DNA of 64,000 nt from Gilvimarinus polysaccharolyticus (GCF_001187555.1 NZ_LFIJ01000003.1:37666-101665), one strand, 5' to 3'; positions 13,425 to 24,805 are shown, numbered from the stretch's first letter. Translations and numbers: made by a program. Notes: generated from the sequence alone by a model not told the origin.

Positions 13425-13775
13425 TTAGAATTCCAAACCAGCTTCACGCGCGGCATCGGCTAATGCCTTTACGCGACCGTGATATTTGAAACCGCTACGA
13501 TCAAAGGCCACCTGGGTGATACCGGCGGCTTTAGCGCGTTCGGCGATTAACTCACCAACGGCCTTAGCGGCTTCTGCGTTACCGGTTTTACCGCTACGCA
13601 GTGACTTGTCCAGTGTCGACGCACTTGCCAAAACACTCGCGCCGTCGTGCGCGATAACTTGCGCGTATATGTGACGGGGAGTACGGAACACGCTTAAACG
13701 GTTCGCACCCAACTCACGAATCTTGGCACGGGCACGGCGCGCACGGCGAAGACGAGATTGCTTCTTATCGCTCAT
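13425..13775 (-). CDS. rplR: 50S ribosomal protein L18
   Basis: L18 binds 5S rRNA in the central protuberance. It has 116 residues with a basic N-terminus ([18 protein letters not shown]) and the conserved end [20 protein letters not shown]. The gap to rpsE is 10 bases. Confidence 0.98.
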   Translation of the reverse strand: MSDKKQSRLRRARRARAKIRELGANRLSVFRTPRHIYAQVIAHDGASVLASASTLDKSLRSGKTGNAEAAKAVGELIAERAKAAGITQVAFDRSGFKYHGRVKALADAAREAGLEF

Positions 13776-13784
13776 AACCTAGCC

Positions 13785-14318
13785 CTACTTCTTCTTAGCT
13801 TCTTTACGACGTACTTGCTCGTCGGCAAAACGTACACCTTTACCTTTATAAGGCTCTGGTGGACGCAGGCTGCGTATTTCAGCAGCTACCTGACCGAGCA
13901 GCTGCTTATCAGCGCTCTTAAGTACGATATCGGTCTGGCTTGGGGTCTCTACTGTTACACCCTCAGGAAGGGTAAATATAACAGGGTTAGAGAAACCCAA
14001 AGACAGGTTTACAGTTTTGCCTTCTGCTTTGACACGATAACCAACACCGACCAACTGCAGTTTCTTTTCGAAACCCTCAGATACGCCGCGCATCATGTTA
14101 CCGACTAGGGCACGCATAGTGCCTGCCATTGCGATGGACTGCTTGGCGCCGTCACGAGCAGTGAAGCGCAGAACATTTTCGTCCTGCTTTACTTCAACTT
14201 TCTCGTGAATTGACAGCGCCAACGTGCCCTTGCTGCCTTTTAAGCTAAGGTCTTGCCCATCAAGGGAGACATTAACCGCAGCAGGCACTTCAACCGGACT
14301 GTTTGCAACTCGTGACAT
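13785..14318 (-). CDS. rplF: 50S ribosomal protein L6
   Basis: L6 is a two-domain protein near the factor-binding site. It has 177 residues, starts [15 protein letters not shown] and ends with [20 protein letters not shown], the classical C-terminal signature. Confidence 0.98.
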   Translation of the reverse strand: MSRVANSPVEVPAAVNVSLDGQDLSLKGSKGTLALSIHEKVEVKQDENVLRFTARDGAKQSIAMAGTMRALVGNMMRGVSEGFEKKLQLVGVGYRVKAEGKTVNLSLGFSNPVIFTLPEGVTVETPSQTDIVLKSADKQLLGQVAAEIRSLRPPEPYKGKGVRFADEQVRRKEAKKK

Positions 14319-14329
14319 GGTTCTTCCCG

Positions 14330-14722
14330 TTAAAATACTGTGCAGAGGACTTCGCCACCAACGCCAGCGGCGCGGGCAGCACGATCAGTCATAACACCTT
14401 TACTTGTCGAAACGATAGCAACACCTAAGCCGTTACGTACACTCGGCAGATCGGTTTTACCAGCGTAATTGCGCAAACCAGGACGACTAATACGAACGAT
14501 TTCGGCGATTACCGGCTTGCCTTCAAAATACTTCAGGTCAATTGTCAGGTTGGCTTTAGGGCCTTCACTCACAGAGTGACCAGTAACGTAACCTTCCTCT
14601 TCCAACACCTTGGCAACACTCACCTTAAGGCCGGACGATGGCATGGTAACGTCAGTCTTACCTACTTGCAGCGCATTACGAATGCGAGTCAGCATATCTG
14701 CTAACGGATCTTGCATACTCAT
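14330..14722 (-). CDS. rpsH: 30S ribosomal protein S8
   Basis: S8 is a central-domain 16S rRNA binder and, in E. coli, the repressor of the spc operon. It has 130 residues, starting [18 protein letters not shown] and ending with the [20 protein letters not shown] signature. Confidence 0.98.
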   Translation of the reverse strand: MSMQDPLADMLTRIRNALQVGKTDVTMPSSGLKVSVAKVLEEEGYVTGHSVSEGPKANLTIDLKYFEGKPVIAEIVRISRPGLRNYAGKTDLPSVRNGLGVAIVSTSKGVMTDRAARAAGVGGEVLCTVF

Positions 14723-14753
14723 CTGAATCTGCTCCTATAAATGGGTCTTGAGC

Positions 14754-15059
14754 TTACCAGCTCGCTTTAACCAGACCCGGGACATCACCGCGCATAGCTG
14801 CTTCACGCAACTTATGACGGCAAAGACCAAACTTACGATAAACACCGTGTGGACGGCCCGTGATACGACAGCGGTTACGCTGACGAGCGGGGCTGCCATC
14901 ACGCGGCAGTTTCTGCAGTTTAGCTTGCGCTTCCCACACTTGCTCTTCAGATGAAGCAGGGCTCGAAACAATCGCCTTCAGCTCAGCACGTTGAGCACTG
15001 TACTTCTCGACTAGACGAGCACGTTTTGCTTCGCGCGCAATCATTGATTTTTTAGCCAT
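14754..15059 (-). CDS. rpsN: 30S ribosomal protein S14 (long, zinc-free form)
   Basis: S14 lies in the 30S head. At 101 residues it is the long form: it lacks the paired CxxC zinc motif of short paralogues. The C-terminal signature [20 protein letters not shown] is present. It lies between rplE and rpsH. Confidence 0.98.
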   Translation of the reverse strand: MAKKSMIAREAKRARLVEKYSAQRAELKAIVSSPASSEEQVWEAQAKLQKLPRDGSPARQRNRCRITGRPHGVYRKFGLCRHKLREAAMRGDVPGLVKASW

Positions 15060-15069
15060 GTCTCTACCC

Positions 15070-15609
15070 TTAGCCTTTGAACGGGAAGTTAAACGCTTTT
15101 AACAAAGCGCGACCTTCGTCGTCGTTACGTGCTGATGTGGTGATACAAATATCCAAACCGCGCAGCTTATCAACTTTATCGTAGTCGATTTCTGGGAAGA
15201 TAATTTGCTCAGTCACACCCATCGAGAAGTTGCCACGGCCGTCAAACTGCTTAGGACTGATACCGCGGAAATCGCGAATCCGTGGAATCGAGATAGAAAT
15301 CAAACGATCCAAAAATTCATACATGCGATCTTGACGCAGAGTCACTTTACAACCGATTGGCCAACCGTCACGGATTTTAAAGCCTGCAATAGATTTGCGT
15401 GCTTTAGTTACCACAACCTTTTGACCTGCGATCTTTTCCAGATCGCCAACGGCGTTATCAAGGACTTTTTTATCACCCGTAGCTTCACCAACACCCATAT
15501 TAATGGTGATCTTGGTGATGCGCGGCACTTCCATTACATTTGCCAGCCCCAACTCTTCTTTCAGTTTGGGAGCGAGCTCTTTGCTGTATACTTCTTTAAG
15601 CCTAGCCAT
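15070..15609 (-). CDS. rplE: 50S ribosomal protein L5
   Basis: L5 binds 5S rRNA and the P-site tRNA elbow. It has 179 residues with [13 protein letters not shown] near residue 30 and the [20 protein letters not shown] segment near residue 112. The gap to rplX is 5 bases. Confidence 0.98.
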   Translation of the reverse strand: MARLKEVYSKELAPKLKEELGLANVMEVPRITKITINMGVGEATGDKKVLDNAVGDLEKIAGQKVVVTKARKSIAGFKIRDGWPIGCKVTLRQDRMYEFLDRLISISIPRIRDFRGISPKQFDGRGNFSMGVTEQIIFPEIDYDKVDKLRGLDICITTSARNDDEGRALLKAFNFPFKG

Positions 15610-15614
15610 ATCAC

Positions 15615-15929
15615 TTACGCCCCTACGGCTTCGCCAGTGGATTTGAAGACGCGCACTTTCTTGTCGCCCTCAACCTTAAAGCCAATGCGATCAGCTTTCC
15701 CAGTGGCTGCGTTATAGATCGCAACATTGGAAACATTAATAGCGGCTTCTTTCTCAACAATCCCACCAGGAACACCCATTTGCGGGTTAGGCTTCTGGTG
15801 TTTTTTGACGATGTTAATACCAGCAACGATCACTTTATCGTTTGGCATAACGCGAACAACTTTGCCACGCTTGCCTTTATCGCGACCGGCGATAACAATT
15901 ATTTCGTCATCACTTTTAATCTTGCGCAT
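15615..15929 (-). CDS. rplX: 50S ribosomal protein L24
   Basis: L24 is an assembly-initiating 50S protein with a KOW domain, here 104 residues. The KOW motif is near the N-terminus ([20 protein letters not shown]) and [14 protein letters not shown] follows. Confidence 0.98.
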   Translation of the reverse strand: MRKIKSDDEIIVIAGRDKGKRGKVVRVMPNDKVIVAGINIVKKHQKPNPQMGVPGGIVEKEAAINVSNVAIYNAATGKADRIGFKVEGDKKVRVFKSTGEAVGA

Positions 15930-15965
15930 TTGTCTGCCCTCGACTCTCCGACTCTGTATAAGTAC

Positions 15966-16334
15966 TTAAAGTACTTCAGGTGCCAGAGAAATGATTTTCA
16001 TAAATTTCTCGCCACGCAACTCACGAGTCACGGGTCCGAAAATACGTGTACCAACTGGAGCATCTTGGGCGTTCAGTAGCACAGCAGCGTTATCGTCGAA
16101 CTTGATCAATGAACCGTCCTGACGACGCACACCTTTTTTGGTGCGTACTACTACCGCCTTCATCACCTGGCCTTTCTTCACTTTACCGCGAGGAATTGCT
16201 TCCTTTACGGTAACTTTGATGATGTCACCCACGGCTGCATAACGACGGTGAGAGCCGCCAAGCACCTTGATGCACATGACACGGCGTGCGCCGCTGTTGT
16301 CAGCTACATCTAAGTAGGATTCTGTTTGAATCAT
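15966..16334 (-). CDS. rplN: 50S ribosomal protein L14
   Basis: L14 forms an intersubunit bridge. It has 122 residues, starts [20 protein letters not shown] and ends [12 protein letters not shown], both typical. It is the first gene of the spc section, 37 bases downstream of rpsQ. Confidence 0.98.
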   Translation of the reverse strand: MIQTESYLDVADNSGARRVMCIKVLGGSHRRYAAVGDIIKVTVKEAIPRGKVKKGQVMKAVVVRTKKGVRRQDGSLIKFDDNAAVLLNAQDAPVGTRIFGPVTRELRGEKFMKIISLAPEVL

Positions 16335-16371
16335 CGTCCGTCTCCGAAACTATTTAGGTCGCTAGAAATCG

Positions 16372-16638
16372 TTAGATTTCAGTAGCGCGCTCTTCGATTT
16401 TTACCAAAGCCCAAGATTTGCTTTTAGACAGTGGGCGAGATTCTGCGATAGTCACAGTATCACCCATCTTGGACTCATTGTTTTCGTCATGCGCTTTAAG
16501 CTTAGATGACTTACTCACATACTTGCCGTAAAGCGCGTGCTTAACACGACGCTCGACCAGCACAGTAATGGTTTTATCCATCTTGTCGCTGACAACTTTG
16601 CCGGTCAGCGTACGAGCCAGTTTTTCTACCTGAGTCAT
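16372..16638 (-). CDS. rpsQ: 30S ribosomal protein S17
   Basis: S17 is a 5'-domain 16S rRNA binder with an OB fold, here 88 residues. The signatures [20 protein letters not shown] and [18 protein letters not shown] are present. It is the last gene of the S10 section. Confidence 0.98.
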   Translation of the reverse strand: MTQVEKLARTLTGKVVSDKMDKTITVLVERRVKHALYGKYVSKSSKLKAHDENNESKMGDTVTIAESRPLSKSKSWALVKIEERATEI

Positions 16639-16640
16639 CG

Positions 16641-16832
16641 TTAGTTACCTGCCTTTTGTCTAAGCGCCGTCTTGATGCGAGCAATATCTTTACGAGCTAG
16701 CGTCAACAGGTGCGTCTGAGTCAACTGACCAGTAGACGCTTGCATGCGTAGCTTGAATTGCCCTTTTAGCTGTGCAAGCAACTCGTTGTTCAGCTCTTCA
16801 ACGGACTTTTCCCGGAGTTCTGAAGCTTTCAT
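16641..16832 (-). CDS. rpmC: 50S ribosomal protein L29
   Basis: L29 lies at the peptide exit tunnel. I use ATG at 16832 ([19 protein letters not shown], 63 residues), which overlaps the rplP stop by one base (TGATG). A GTG one codon upstream (16835) is also open but less typical. Confidence 0.96.
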   Translation of the reverse strand: MKASELREKSVEELNNELLAQLKGQFKLRMQASTGQLTQTHLLTLARKDIARIKTALRQKAGN

Positions 16833-17245
16833 CACATCACCGAACGTTTAACAAATGTTGTAGTAATAGGCAATTTTGCCGCGGCTAAAGCAAAGGCTTC
16901 ACGAGCAAGCTCCTCACTAACACCATCCATCTCATACAGGACTTTACCTGGACAAACCTGTGCCACCCAGTATTCCACGTTACCTTTACCTTTACCCTGA
17001 CGAACTTCCAGAGGCTTTTCAGTAATAGGCTTATCCGGGAAAACTCGGATCCAAATTTTACCGCCACGTTTGATGTGACGGGTCATTGCACGACGGGCCG
17101 CCTCAATTTGACGTGCAGTAATCCGACCGCGCCCAATGGCTTTTAGACCAAAGTCGCCAAAGCTAACTTTGGAGCCGCGATGGGCTAAACCGCGGTTGCG
17201 GCCTTTCTGTTGCTTGCGAAACTTCGTACGCTTCGGTTGCAGCAT
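16832..17245 (-). CDS. rplP: 50S ribosomal protein L16
   Basis: L16 contributes to the A-site and peptidyl-transferase region. It has 137 residues, starts [19 protein letters not shown] and includes the [11 protein letters not shown]-like segment ([19 protein letters not shown]). Its stop overlaps the rpmC start. Confidence 0.98.
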   Translation of the reverse strand: MLQPKRTKFRKQQKGRNRGLAHRGSKVSFGDFGLKAIGRGRITARQIEAARRAMTRHIKRGGKIWIRVFPDKPITEKPLEVRQGKGKGNVEYWVAQVCPGKVLYEMDGVSEELAREAFALAAAKLPITTTFVKRSVM

Positions 17246-17257
17246 CTTGCGTACCCC

Positions 17258-17935
17258 TTACTTAGACTTTGAGCCTTTTTTCTTAGGTGTAGCTTCCGGC
17301 TCAACATCACCGATAACTTCGCCCTTGAAAATCCAAACTTTAACGCCAATGATCCCGTAGGTCGTTGACGCCTCTGCGGTGTTGTAGTCGATGTCGGCAC
17401 GCAATGTGTGCAACGGCACTCGACCTTCGCGGTACCATTCAGAGCGTGCAATCTCAGCACCTCCAAGACGGCCACCCACCTGAATCTTGATACCCTCGGC
17501 ACCTTGACGCATAGCGTTCTGTACGGCGCGCTTCATAGCACGACGAAACATTACACGACGCTCAAGCTGAGAGGCAACACCCTGGGCTACCAGAGCCGCA
17601 TCCAGATCAGGCTTGCGAATCTCTTCAATATTGATATGGACAGGTACGCCCATTAGCTTGCTAACGGCAGCACGCAACTTATCAACATCTTCACCTTTCT
17701 TACCGATCACAATACCCGGACGAGCCGTGTGAATAGTGATACGCGCAGTATTAGCTGGGCGCTCGATATCAACGCGGCTAACCGATGCACTGGCCAGCTT
17801 CTCCTGAATGTACTCACGTACTTTCAGGTCGGTGTTGAGTTTATCTGCGTAATCGCCACTGCCTGCATACCAGGTTGAGGTATGGCTTTTGACGATACCC
17901 AGACGAATACCTGTCGGATGTACTTTCTGTCCCAT
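17258..17935 (-). CDS. rpsC: 30S ribosomal protein S3
   Basis: S3 is part of the mRNA entry channel. It has 225 residues: an N-terminal region ([18 protein letters not shown]), a KH domain with [16 protein letters not shown] near residue 74, and a C-terminal domain with [20 protein letters not shown]. The C-terminal tail is short and basic. Confidence 0.98.
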   Translation of the reverse strand: MGQKVHPTGIRLGIVKSHTSTWYAGSGDYADKLNTDLKVREYIQEKLASASVSRVDIERPANTARITIHTARPGIVIGKKGEDVDKLRAAVSKLMGVPVHINIEEIRKPDLDAALVAQGVASQLERRVMFRRAMKRAVQNAMRQGAEGIKIQVGGRLGGAEIARSEWYREGRVPLHTLRADIDYNTAEASTTYGIIGVKVWIFKGEVIGDVEPEATPKKKGSKSK

Positions 17936-17948
17936 AACGCCTGCTCTC

Positions 17949-18281
17949 TTACTGGTCGGCTACTTTTACGGTGATGTGACAAGTGCGCTTGATAATGCGA
18001 TCAGCACGACCTTTAGCACGAGGCATGATGCGTTTCATGCTCACACCCTCATCTACAAAAACTGTAGATACTTTCAACTCATCAACATCAGCGCCTTCAT
18101 TGTGCTCTGCATTAGCAATAGCAGATTCAAGCACCTTCTTAACTATCGCAGCGCCCTTTTTTGGACTAAAGCCCAAAATATCAAGAGCATCTTCAACGCC
18201 TTTTCCACGAATTTGGTCTGCGACCAAACGCGCTTTTTGCGCCGACAGATGAGCACCGCGTAACTTTGCTGCTACTTCCAT
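17949..18281 (-). CDS. rplV: 50S ribosomal protein L22
   Basis: L22 lines the exit tunnel. It has 110 residues; the C-terminal beta-hairpin that enters the tunnel is present ([20 protein letters not shown]). Confidence 0.98.
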   Translation of the reverse strand: MEVAAKLRGAHLSAQKARLVADQIRGKGVEDALDILGFSPKKGAAIVKKVLESAIANAEHNEGADVDELKVSTVFVDEGVSMKRIMPRAKGRADRIIKRTCHITVKVADQ

Positions 18282-18308
18282 CGTATTACCTCGTTAGGCA
18301 CTTAGCGC

Positions 18309-18587
18309 TTAGCGCTTTTTAGCTTTCTTGTCTGCTACGTGTCCGCGATACGTGCGGGTAGCGGCAAACTCGCCCAGTTTGTGCCCAACCATCTCTTCGT
18401 TGATCAGGACTGGCACATGTTGACGTCCGTTATGCACCGCCAGAGTCAAGCCAACCATCTCCGGAAGAATCATGGAGCGACGAGACCAGGTTTTGATCGG
18501 ACGGCGATCGTTTTTTTCGACCGCAGCTTCGATCTTCTTAATCAGGTGAAGATCGATAAAAGGACCTTTCTTCAGTGAACGTGGCAC
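18309..18587 (-). CDS. rpsS: 30S ribosomal protein S19
   Basis: S19 forms a head complex with S13. It has 92 residues, starts [20 protein letters not shown] and contains the conserved [20 protein letters not shown]. Confidence 0.98.
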   Translation of the reverse strand: MPRSLKKGPFIDLHLIKKIEAAVEKNDRRPIKTWSRRSMILPEMVGLTLAVHNGRQHVPVLINEEMVGHKLGEFAATRTYRGHVADKKAKKR

Positions 18588-18620
18588 TGTTGCTTCCTCT
18601 TTTGGTTGTTATGTCGTCAA

Positions 18621-19448
18621 TTAACGCTTATCGCGACGACGCACAATCATCTTGTCGGTACGCTTGTTCTTGCGCGTTTTATAACCCTTAGCCGGAGTAC
18701 CCCAAGGTGAAACCGGATGACGGCCACCAGAAGTACGGCCTTCACCACCACCGTGCGGGTGATCTACCGGGTTCATGGCAACACCACGAACGGTCGGACG
18801 AACACCACGCCAGCGCGTAGCACCAGCCTTACCCAATGAGCGCAAACTATGCTCACTGTTTGATACTTCGCCCAAAGTAGCGCGACACTCGCTAAGTACG
18901 CGACGGGTTTCACCGCTACGCAAACGCAAAGTGGCATACGCGCCATCACGGGCGACCAAGTTGGCAGAGGTGCCGGCTGAGCGTGCGATTTGCGCGCCTT
19001 TACCAGGCTTAAGCTCTACACAGTGAACCACACTACCGACTGGAACGTTACGCAATGGCAAAGTGTTACCCACTTTGATTGACGCAGCATCACCAGACTC
19101 GATTTTATCACCAGCTACCACACCTTTAGGAGCGATAATGTAACGACGCTCACCATCGGCATAACAAACCAGAGCGATATACGCTGTGCGGTTCGGATCA
19201 TATTCGATACGCTCAACAGTCGCTGGAACACCGTCTTTGTTACGACGGAAGTCAACCAAGCGATAATGTTGCTTGTGCCCACCACCAATATGGCGAGTGG
19301 TAATCCGACCGGCGTTATTACGACCACCAGTTTTGGATTTCTTTTCCAACAGAGGCGCGTGAGGCGCTCCTTTGTGCAAGTCCGGTCTGACAACGCTTAC
19401 TACAAAGCGGCGACCGGGCGAGGTTGGTTTACGTTTTACAATAGCCAT
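18621..19448 (-). CDS. rplB: 50S ribosomal protein L2
   Basis: L2 is needed for subunit association and peptidyl transfer. It has 275 residues. The universally conserved C-terminal region [18 protein letters not shown], including the essential histidine, lies near residue 224, followed by [13 protein letters not shown]. Confidence 0.99.
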   Translation of the reverse strand: MAIVKRKPTSPGRRFVVSVVRPDLHKGAPHAPLLEKKSKTGGRNNAGRITTRHIGGGHKQHYRLVDFRRNKDGVPATVERIEYDPNRTAYIALVCYADGERRYIIAPKGVVAGDKIESGDAASIKVGNTLPLRNVPVGSVVHCVELKPGKGAQIARSAGTSANLVARDGAYATLRLRSGETRRVLSECRATLGEVSNSEHSLRSLGKAGATRWRGVRPTVRGVAMNPVDHPHGGGEGRTSGGRHPVSPWGTPAKGYKTRKNKRTDKMIVRRRDKR

Positions 19449-19461
19449 TGCAACAGTCCCC

Positions 19462-19758
19462 TTACTCAGCTACCGCAAAGTCGATGTCTTGACCTTGCTC
19501 AAGGCGTACATATGCTTTCTTCCAGTCACTGCGCTTGCCTAGACCGTAGCGTGTACGCTTGGTTTTACCTTTAACGTTCAATATGCGAACTTGCTCAACT
19601 TTAGCATCGAACAACGCTTGAACCGCGGCTTTAACTTCTAGCTTGGTAGCATCCGGAGTGACTTTAAAAACCACTTGGTTGCCAGTGTCGCCAGCAGCTG
19701 CAGCTTTCTCAGAAACCACAGGGCCTAACAAGACCTTATAAATGCGCTCTTGATTCAT
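19462..19758 (-). CDS. rplW: 50S ribosomal protein L23
   Basis: L23 is at the tunnel exit, the docking site for trigger factor and SRP. It has 98 residues with [20 protein letters not shown] near the start. Its ATG overlaps the rplD stop by four bases (ATGA), indicating translational coupling. Confidence 0.98.
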   Translation of the reverse strand: MNQERIYKVLLGPVVSEKAAAAGDTGNQVVFKVTPDATKLEVKAAVQALFDAKVEQVRILNVKGKTKRTRYGLGKRSDWKKAYVRLEQGQDIDFAVAE

Positions 19759-20369
19759 CCCAGGATCTCCTCGAATTTCTTCATCGCAGGCACGGTCACA
19801 ACTACTTTGTCGAAGCGAATCAGGCTAACCGGATTAACTGCAGCAACATCGCAAACATCAACCTTGTGCAGGTTACGTGAAGCCAAGTACAGACCCTCAC
19901 TAACATTTTCAGTGACTACCAGCGCTTCAGACAGGCCATATTGACCCAACTTTTGCACCAGAGCTTTGGTTTTAGGAGTTTCTAAATCGAAATCCTCAAC
20001 CACCACCAAACGGTCTTGGCGAGTCAGCTCAGACAAAATGCAACGCAGTGCAGCGCGATACATTTTCTTGTTTAACTTTTGCTCAAAGCTACGCGGCTTG
20101 GCAGCAAATGTAACACCACCGCTGCGCCAAATTGGGCTGCGAATTGTGCCAGCACGAGCGCGGCCTGTACCTTTTTGACGCCAGGGCTTTTTACCGCCAC
20201 CGGAGACTTCAGCACGAGTCTTTTGGGCCTTGGTACCTTGACGAGCGCCAGCCATATAGGCGACAACCGCTTGGTGAACCAGGTCCTGGTTATATTCTTT
20301 ACCGAAAGCCACCTCTGATACTTTCAAGGTACCGTTGGCGCCGCCGGGAGTTACAATATTTAATTCCAT
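19755..20369 (-). CDS. rplD: 50S ribosomal protein L4
   Basis: L4 binds 23S rRNA and extends a loop into the tunnel; in E. coli it represses the S10 operon. It has 204 residues. The tunnel loop region [20 protein letters not shown] is near residue 60. No E. coli-like L4 target could be recognised in the S10 leader here. Confidence 0.98.
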   Translation of the reverse strand: MELNIVTPGGANGTLKVSEVAFGKEYNQDLVHQAVVAYMAGARQGTKAQKTRAEVSGGGKKPWRQKGTGRARAGTIRSPIWRSGGVTFAAKPRSFEQKLNKKMYRAALRCILSELTRQDRLVVVEDFDLETPKTKALVQKLGQYGLSEALVVTENVSEGLYLASRNLHKVDVCDVAAVNPVSLIRFDKVVVTVPAMKKFEEILG

Positions 20370-20389
20370 GGTCGTTTCCCCTCGGACAA

Positions 20390-21034
20390 CTAAGCGTTGG
20401 TGCGCGCTTTAACTGCTGGACGCACAATGACGTCACCACCCGGAGCTCCGGGTATGGCACCTTTGACTAACAGCAGATTGCGTTCGGCATCAACTCTAAC
20501 CACTTCTAGATTTTGAACAGTTACCTGCTCAGCACCCATATGGCCAGCCATTTTTTTGCCCTTAAAGACGCGGCCCGGAGTTTGGCATTGGCCAATAGAA
20601 CCGGGAGCACGGTGAGATAGCGAGTTACCATGAGTAGCGTCTTGCATGCTGAAATTCCAGCGCTTAACACCACCTTGAAAACCTTTACCTTTGGAGGTGC
20701 CAGTAACGTCAACGATTTGGCCCACTTCAAAAGTAGACACTGTTAACTCACCACCGGCTTCAAAACTTTCTTCTGAGTTGTTACGCAACTCCCACAAACC
20801 ACGACCAGCCTCAGTATTAGACTTGGCGAAGTGACCTGCAGCAGATTTGGTAACACGGGAGGCACGACGAGACCCTACAGTTACTTGCACGGAGCTGTAA
20901 CCATCGGTTTCTACATTCTTAACCTGAGTGATGCGATTAGGGGTTACCTCAATCACAGACACGGGAATGGAAACACCATCATCGGTAAACACACGAGTCA
21001 TACCGCTTTTGCGGCCGACAATACCAATCGTCAT
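20390..21034 (-). CDS. rplC: 50S ribosomal protein L3
   Basis: L3 is an assembly-initiating 50S protein near the peptidyl-transferase centre. It has 214 residues; the loop that carries the methylated glutamine in other bacteria is present ([20 protein letters not shown]). Confidence 0.98.
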   Translation of the reverse strand: MTIGIVGRKSGMTRVFTDDGVSIPVSVIEVTPNRITQVKNVETDGYSSVQVTVGSRRASRVTKSAAGHFAKSNTEAGRGLWELRNNSEESFEAGGELTVSTFEVGQIVDVTGTSKGKGFQGGVKRWNFSMQDATHGNSLSHRAPGSIGQCQTPGRVFKGKKMAGHMGAEQVTVQNLEVVRVDAERNLLLVKGAIPGAPGGDVIVRPAVKARTNA

Positions 21035-21074
21035 CTTACTAACCTCTATAGTGTACGGGGCTGTTACCCGCTAT

Positions 21075-21123
21075 GGCCGCCCATTTCAGAGCGTTACACA
21101 CGACCGGACTGAAATGCCCGGCC
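21075..21123 (-). other. hairpin between rpsJ and rplC
   Basis: The arms 21075-21089 (ggccgcccatttcag) and 21109-21123 (ctgaaatgcccggcc) pair at 13 of 15 positions across a 19-base loop, just after the rpsJ stop. There is no T-run. It could be an RNA-processing or regulatory element in the 102-base gap (inference). Confidence 0.4.
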
Positions 21124-21136
21124 CAACATTTACTTT

Positions 21137-21558
<422 letters not shown>

Positions 21559-21781
21559 CTGCAAAACAGTGAAAACTGATAATATTTTAACCAATTCGAA
21601 AATAGTGCTGCGATTAAACGGCCAAACAGTCGCCCAGCCATTGGCAGCCCGCGACAATACAGCACCCACACGCAAAAGCAAAGCGTTAACTCACGCCAGC
21701 ACCCAAGCAAGCCAATCCTTACTGCATCTTTAATACGTACATACGTAAAGGCCACTTATGCACCCCAGCAAACACACTAGG
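21559..21781. other. gap upstream of S10 promoter
   Basis: The 393 bases between rpsJ and pntB hold the S10 promoter and the pntB terminator; the remaining bases here show no convincing gene. Canonical tuf/fusA genes, often upstream of rpsJ in gammaproteobacteria, are absent: pntB takes that place. An AT-rich stretch at about 21570-21605 just upstream of the -35 could act as an UP element (inference). Confidence 0.4.
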
Positions 21782-21782
21782 C

Positions 21783-21812
21783 AAAACGCCCGGATCTAGC
21801 CCGGGCGTTTTT
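21783..21812 (-). terminator. terminator after pntB
   Basis: aaaacgcccgg and ccgggcgttttt form a stem with T-runs on both strands. It lies 30 bases beyond the pntB stop and upstream of the S10 promoter, insulating the two units. Confidence 0.85.
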
Positions 21813-21841
21813 CGTGGCAACTATCGCGACACCAGCCAACC

Positions 21842-23242
21842 CTAGTCCATAGCGCGAGCAATACTCTCCACCATCTTTTTAGCATCACCAAAAAGCATCA
21901 TGGTGTTATCTTTAAAGAACAACTCATTCTGCACGCCGGCATAGCCTGCCGACATACCACGCTTAACAAACAACACGGTTTTAGCCCGATCTACATCCAG
22001 AATAGGCATACCAAAGATCGGGCTGGCGGGGTCCGTTTTTGCCGCAGGATTCGTTACATCGTTCGCACCAATAACAAATGCCACATCTGCTTGTGAAAAT
22101 TCGCTATTAATATCCTCCAACTCAAACACCTCGTCGTACGACACGTTTGCCTCAGCCAACAACACGTTCATATGTCCGGGCATTCGTCCAGCCACAGGGT
22201 GGATTGCGTAACTCACTTTCACGCCAGCCTTCTTTAGATCATCCACCATTTCGCGCAATGCATGCTGGGCTTGCGCCACAGCCATGCCGTAGCCCGGCAC
22301 AATAATAACGGAGCCGGCATTCTTCATTATAAAGGCAGCATCCTCCGCACTGCCCTGCTTAACCGGTCGCTCTTCGATACTCGACCCCACTGCCGCCGCC
22401 GAATCACCCCCAAAGCCCCCCAAAATGACACTAACGAACGAGCGGTTCATTGCCCTACACATAATATAAGAAAGAATAGCCCCCGATGAGCCCACCAGCG
22501 CTCCCGTTACAATCAGGGCATTATTGTGCAAAGTAAAACCAATCCCCGCTGCAGCCCAGCCCGAATAGGAATTTAGCATACTCACCACCACCGGCATGTC
22601 GGCGCCACCAATGGGGATAATCAGCAAGAAGCCAAGCACAAACGCCAAAGCCACTAACCCCCAAAACACCCATGCGGACTGATCGACACAGAAGTAACAC
22701 ACTAATGCCAGAGCCACCAATCCCAGCAAGGCATTAAGCCAGTGCTGCCCCACAAAGATTAACGGCCGTCCAGACACCAACCCCTGCAGCTTAGTAAAAG
22801 CGATTATAGAACCCGAAAAAGTAATGGCGCCAATCATCGCACCAAGGCTCATCTCGACCCTGCTGGAGATAAAAATACCACCCGCACTATCAAGCAGACC
22901 AAAAGCGGCCGGACTCGAATAAGCTGCGCCCGCTACCAGCACTGCAGCCAACCCAACCAATGAGTGAAACGCCGCTACCAGTTGCGGCATGGCGGTCATA
23001 GCAATACGCGATGCAATCACAAGACCTATCGCACCGCCAATCGCCACCGCCACTAAAATCCACGTATAGGACTCAATCTGCGGACTTAGGATTGTGGTAG
23101 CGACCGCAACCACCATACCCAACATCCCCATAGCATTGCCCGCACGGGCCGTTTCGGGCGAAGACAGGCCACGCAGCGCGAGAATAAACAGTACTGCAGC
23201 CACTAAATAAGCAAGTGCCGTTACATTAGCTTGTAACTCCAT
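21842..23242 (-). CDS. pntB: NAD(P) transhydrogenase subunit beta
   Basis: PntB carries much of the proton channel and the NADP(H)-binding domain III of the inner-membrane transhydrogenase, which uses the proton gradient to make NADPH from NADH. The 466 residues have about nine N-terminal transmembrane segments followed by domain III. That domain shows VPGYGMAVAQAQHAL (NADP Rossmann motif) near residue 303, HPVAGRMPGHMNVLLAEA, GANDVTNPAA near 396, and the lid segment KRGMSAGYAG near 427. It is last in a pntAA-pntAB-pntB operon with gaps of 8-9 bases. Confidence 0.97.
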   Translation of the reverse strand: MELQANVTALAYLVAAVLFILALRGLSSPETARAGNAMGMLGMVVAVATTILSPQIESYTWILVAVAIGGAIGLVIASRIAMTAMPQLVAAFHSLVGLAAVLVAGAAYSSPAAFGLLDSAGGIFISSRVEMSLGAMIGAITFSGSIIAFTKLQGLVSGRPLIFVGQHWLNALLGLVALALVCYFCVDQSAWVFWGLVALAFVLGFLLIIPIGGADMPVVVSMLNSYSGWAAAGIGFTLHNNALIVTGALVGSSGAILSYIMCRAMNRSFVSVILGGFGGDSAAAVGSSIEERPVKQGSAEDAAFIMKNAGSVIIVPGYGMAVAQAQHALREMVDDLKKAGVKVSYAIHPVAGRMPGHMNVLLAEANVSYDEVFELEDINSEFSQADVAFVIGANDVTNPAAKTDPASPIFGMPILDVDRAKTVLFVKRGMSAGYAGVQNELFFKDNTMMLFGDAKKMVESIARAMD

Positions 23243-23250
23243 AAATCCCC

Positions 23251-23535
23251 CTACTTCTTCTTTTTATACATGGCCAGCATTCGCTGGGTAACAGCAAAAC
23301 CACCAAAAATATTAACCGAGGCGAGCAACACCGCCACAAAACCTAATGTTTTAGCCAGGCTCGCCCCCTCTGGACCCGCCGCAATAAGCGCGCCGACCAC
23401 AATGACACTCGAAATGGCGTTAGTAACCGCCATCAAGGGGGTATGCAGCGCGGGCGTTACACTCCAAACCACGTAGTAACCAACAAACACCGCCATAACA
23501 AAAATGGACAACTGAGATATAAAATCACCGTGCAT
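23251..23535 (-). CDS. pntAB: NAD(P) transhydrogenase subunit alpha, membrane part
   Basis: This 94-residue protein supplies the short membrane part of the alpha subunit, with three hydrophobic segments and a lysine-rich C-terminus (KKKK). E. coli PntA has this part fused to its NAD-binding domain; here it is a separate gene, as in Rhodospirillum. Conserved residues include [19 protein letters not shown]. Confidence 0.95.
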   Translation of the reverse strand: MHGDFISQLSIFVMAVFVGYYVVWSVTPALHTPLMAVTNAISSVIVVGALIAAGPEGASLAKTLGFVAVLLASVNIFGGFAVTQRMLAMYKKKK

Positions 23536-23544
23536 AAACGCCTC

Positions 23545-24720
23545 CTATGATTGCTCTGCGGGCTGCACACTAAACGCCGAATGAACCACCCGACCATCGT
23601 GAGTCAAGGTAGCGGCAGCCAAAATCTCATCATCAAAATTGAGCGCCAAACTGGCCACCCCTGCCTCGTCAGTCTTAACCAACGGCGTCAGATAATTAAG
23701 TAGGTTTTTGGCGTACAGCGCGCTGGCATCGGCCGCCAAACGACTGGGCACATTAAAATGCCCCAACACTTTTACACCACCCACATTAACCACCTCACCG
23801 GACTTAGACGCACTGCAATTGCCGCCTTGCTCGACCGCAAGATCAACAACAATCGACCCCGGGCGCATACTGGCCACCATCTCATCATTCACCAAGATGG
23901 GCGCCTTGCGACCGGGAATCAGAGCAGTACAAATAACAATGTCCTGGGTTTTAATGGTCGCCGCCACCAACTCGGCCTGACGGCGCTTAAAATCATCGCT
24001 CATCTCTTTAGCGTAGCCACCGGCCGTTTCCGCCTCGCGAGTCTCCTCCGAGCCCACCATCACAAAGCGACCGCCTAAACTTTCGACCTGCTCTTTAGCC
24101 GCAGGCCGCACATCTGTCGCCGACACGATCGCGCCCAAACGCTTAGCCGTGGCAATAGCCTGCAATCCCGCCACCCCGGCTCCCAACACCATCACCTTGG
24201 CCGGTGCCACGGTGCCCGCTGCAGTCATCATCATCGGCATCGCCCGGTCATACTCATAAGCGGCATCCAGCACGGCTCTGTAACCTGCCAAATTGCTTTG
24301 CGAGCTGAGCACATCCATACTTTGTGCCCGACTAATACGCGGCACAAACTCCAACGCCATAGCAGTGACGCCGGCCGCCGCATAGGCAAGCACAGACTCC
24401 GGAGCGTTAAATGGAGAAAGCACCGACAACAACAGTGCCCCCCTAGGAATAAGCGCCAACTCATCAAGCTCACCTTCGGCCGCAACAAGCGGGCGCTGCA
24501 CCTTAAGAACCACATCGGCCTCCTGATACACCTTGGTGATATCGGCCTCTATCGCAGCACCTGCAATCGCGTAAAGCTCATCAGACACCTGACTTTCAAG
24601 CCCAGCACCCGACTCGACAACAACATCAAACCCCAAACCAATGTACTTTTTAACAGTGTCCGGCGTAACGGCAACGCGCCTTTCATAGGCACGGCGCTCC
24701 CTTGGCACGGCTATCTTCAT
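23545..24720 (-). CDS. pntAA: NAD(P) transhydrogenase subunit alpha, NAD-binding part
   Basis: This 391-residue protein is the soluble domain I of transhydrogenase, which binds NAD(H). It is related to alanine dehydrogenase: the N-terminus is MKIAVPRERRAYERRVAVTP and the Rossmann motif VLGAGVAGLQAIATAKRLGA is near residue 174, followed by TDVRPAAKEQVESLGG. GAGGG lies just upstream of the ATG. It follows uxaA by 85 bases on the same strand. A weak hairpin without T-run (gctggcg / cgccagc, 24764-24787) lies between, so partial read-through from uxaA is possible. Confidence 0.97.
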   Translation of the reverse strand: MKIAVPRERRAYERRVAVTPDTVKKYIGLGFDVVVESGAGLESQVSDELYAIAGAAIEADITKVYQEADVVLKVQRPLVAAEGELDELALIPRGALLLSVLSPFNAPESVLAYAAAGVTAMALEFVPRISRAQSMDVLSSQSNLAGYRAVLDAAYEYDRAMPMMMTAAGTVAPAKVMVLGAGVAGLQAIATAKRLGAIVSATDVRPAAKEQVESLGGRFVMVGSEETREAETAGGYAKEMSDDFKRRQAELVAATIKTQDIVICTALIPGRKAPILVNDEMVASMRPGSIVVDLAVEQGGNCSASKSGEVVNVGGVKVLGHFNVPSRLAADASALYAKNLLNYLTPLVKTDEAGVASLALNFDDEILAAATLTHDGRVVHSAFSVQPAEQS

Positions 24721-24805
24721 AGACTTACCCTCGATTATTATTAGATCGCTCTATTTGAATGTAGCTGGCGCAGGAATATTCGCCAGCCATATTGAGAGAA
24801 AAAAG

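Noticed and set aside
13415-13456. Upstream extension of rpsE
   Set aside because: It overlaps rplR by 32 bases and does not match S5 N-termini.
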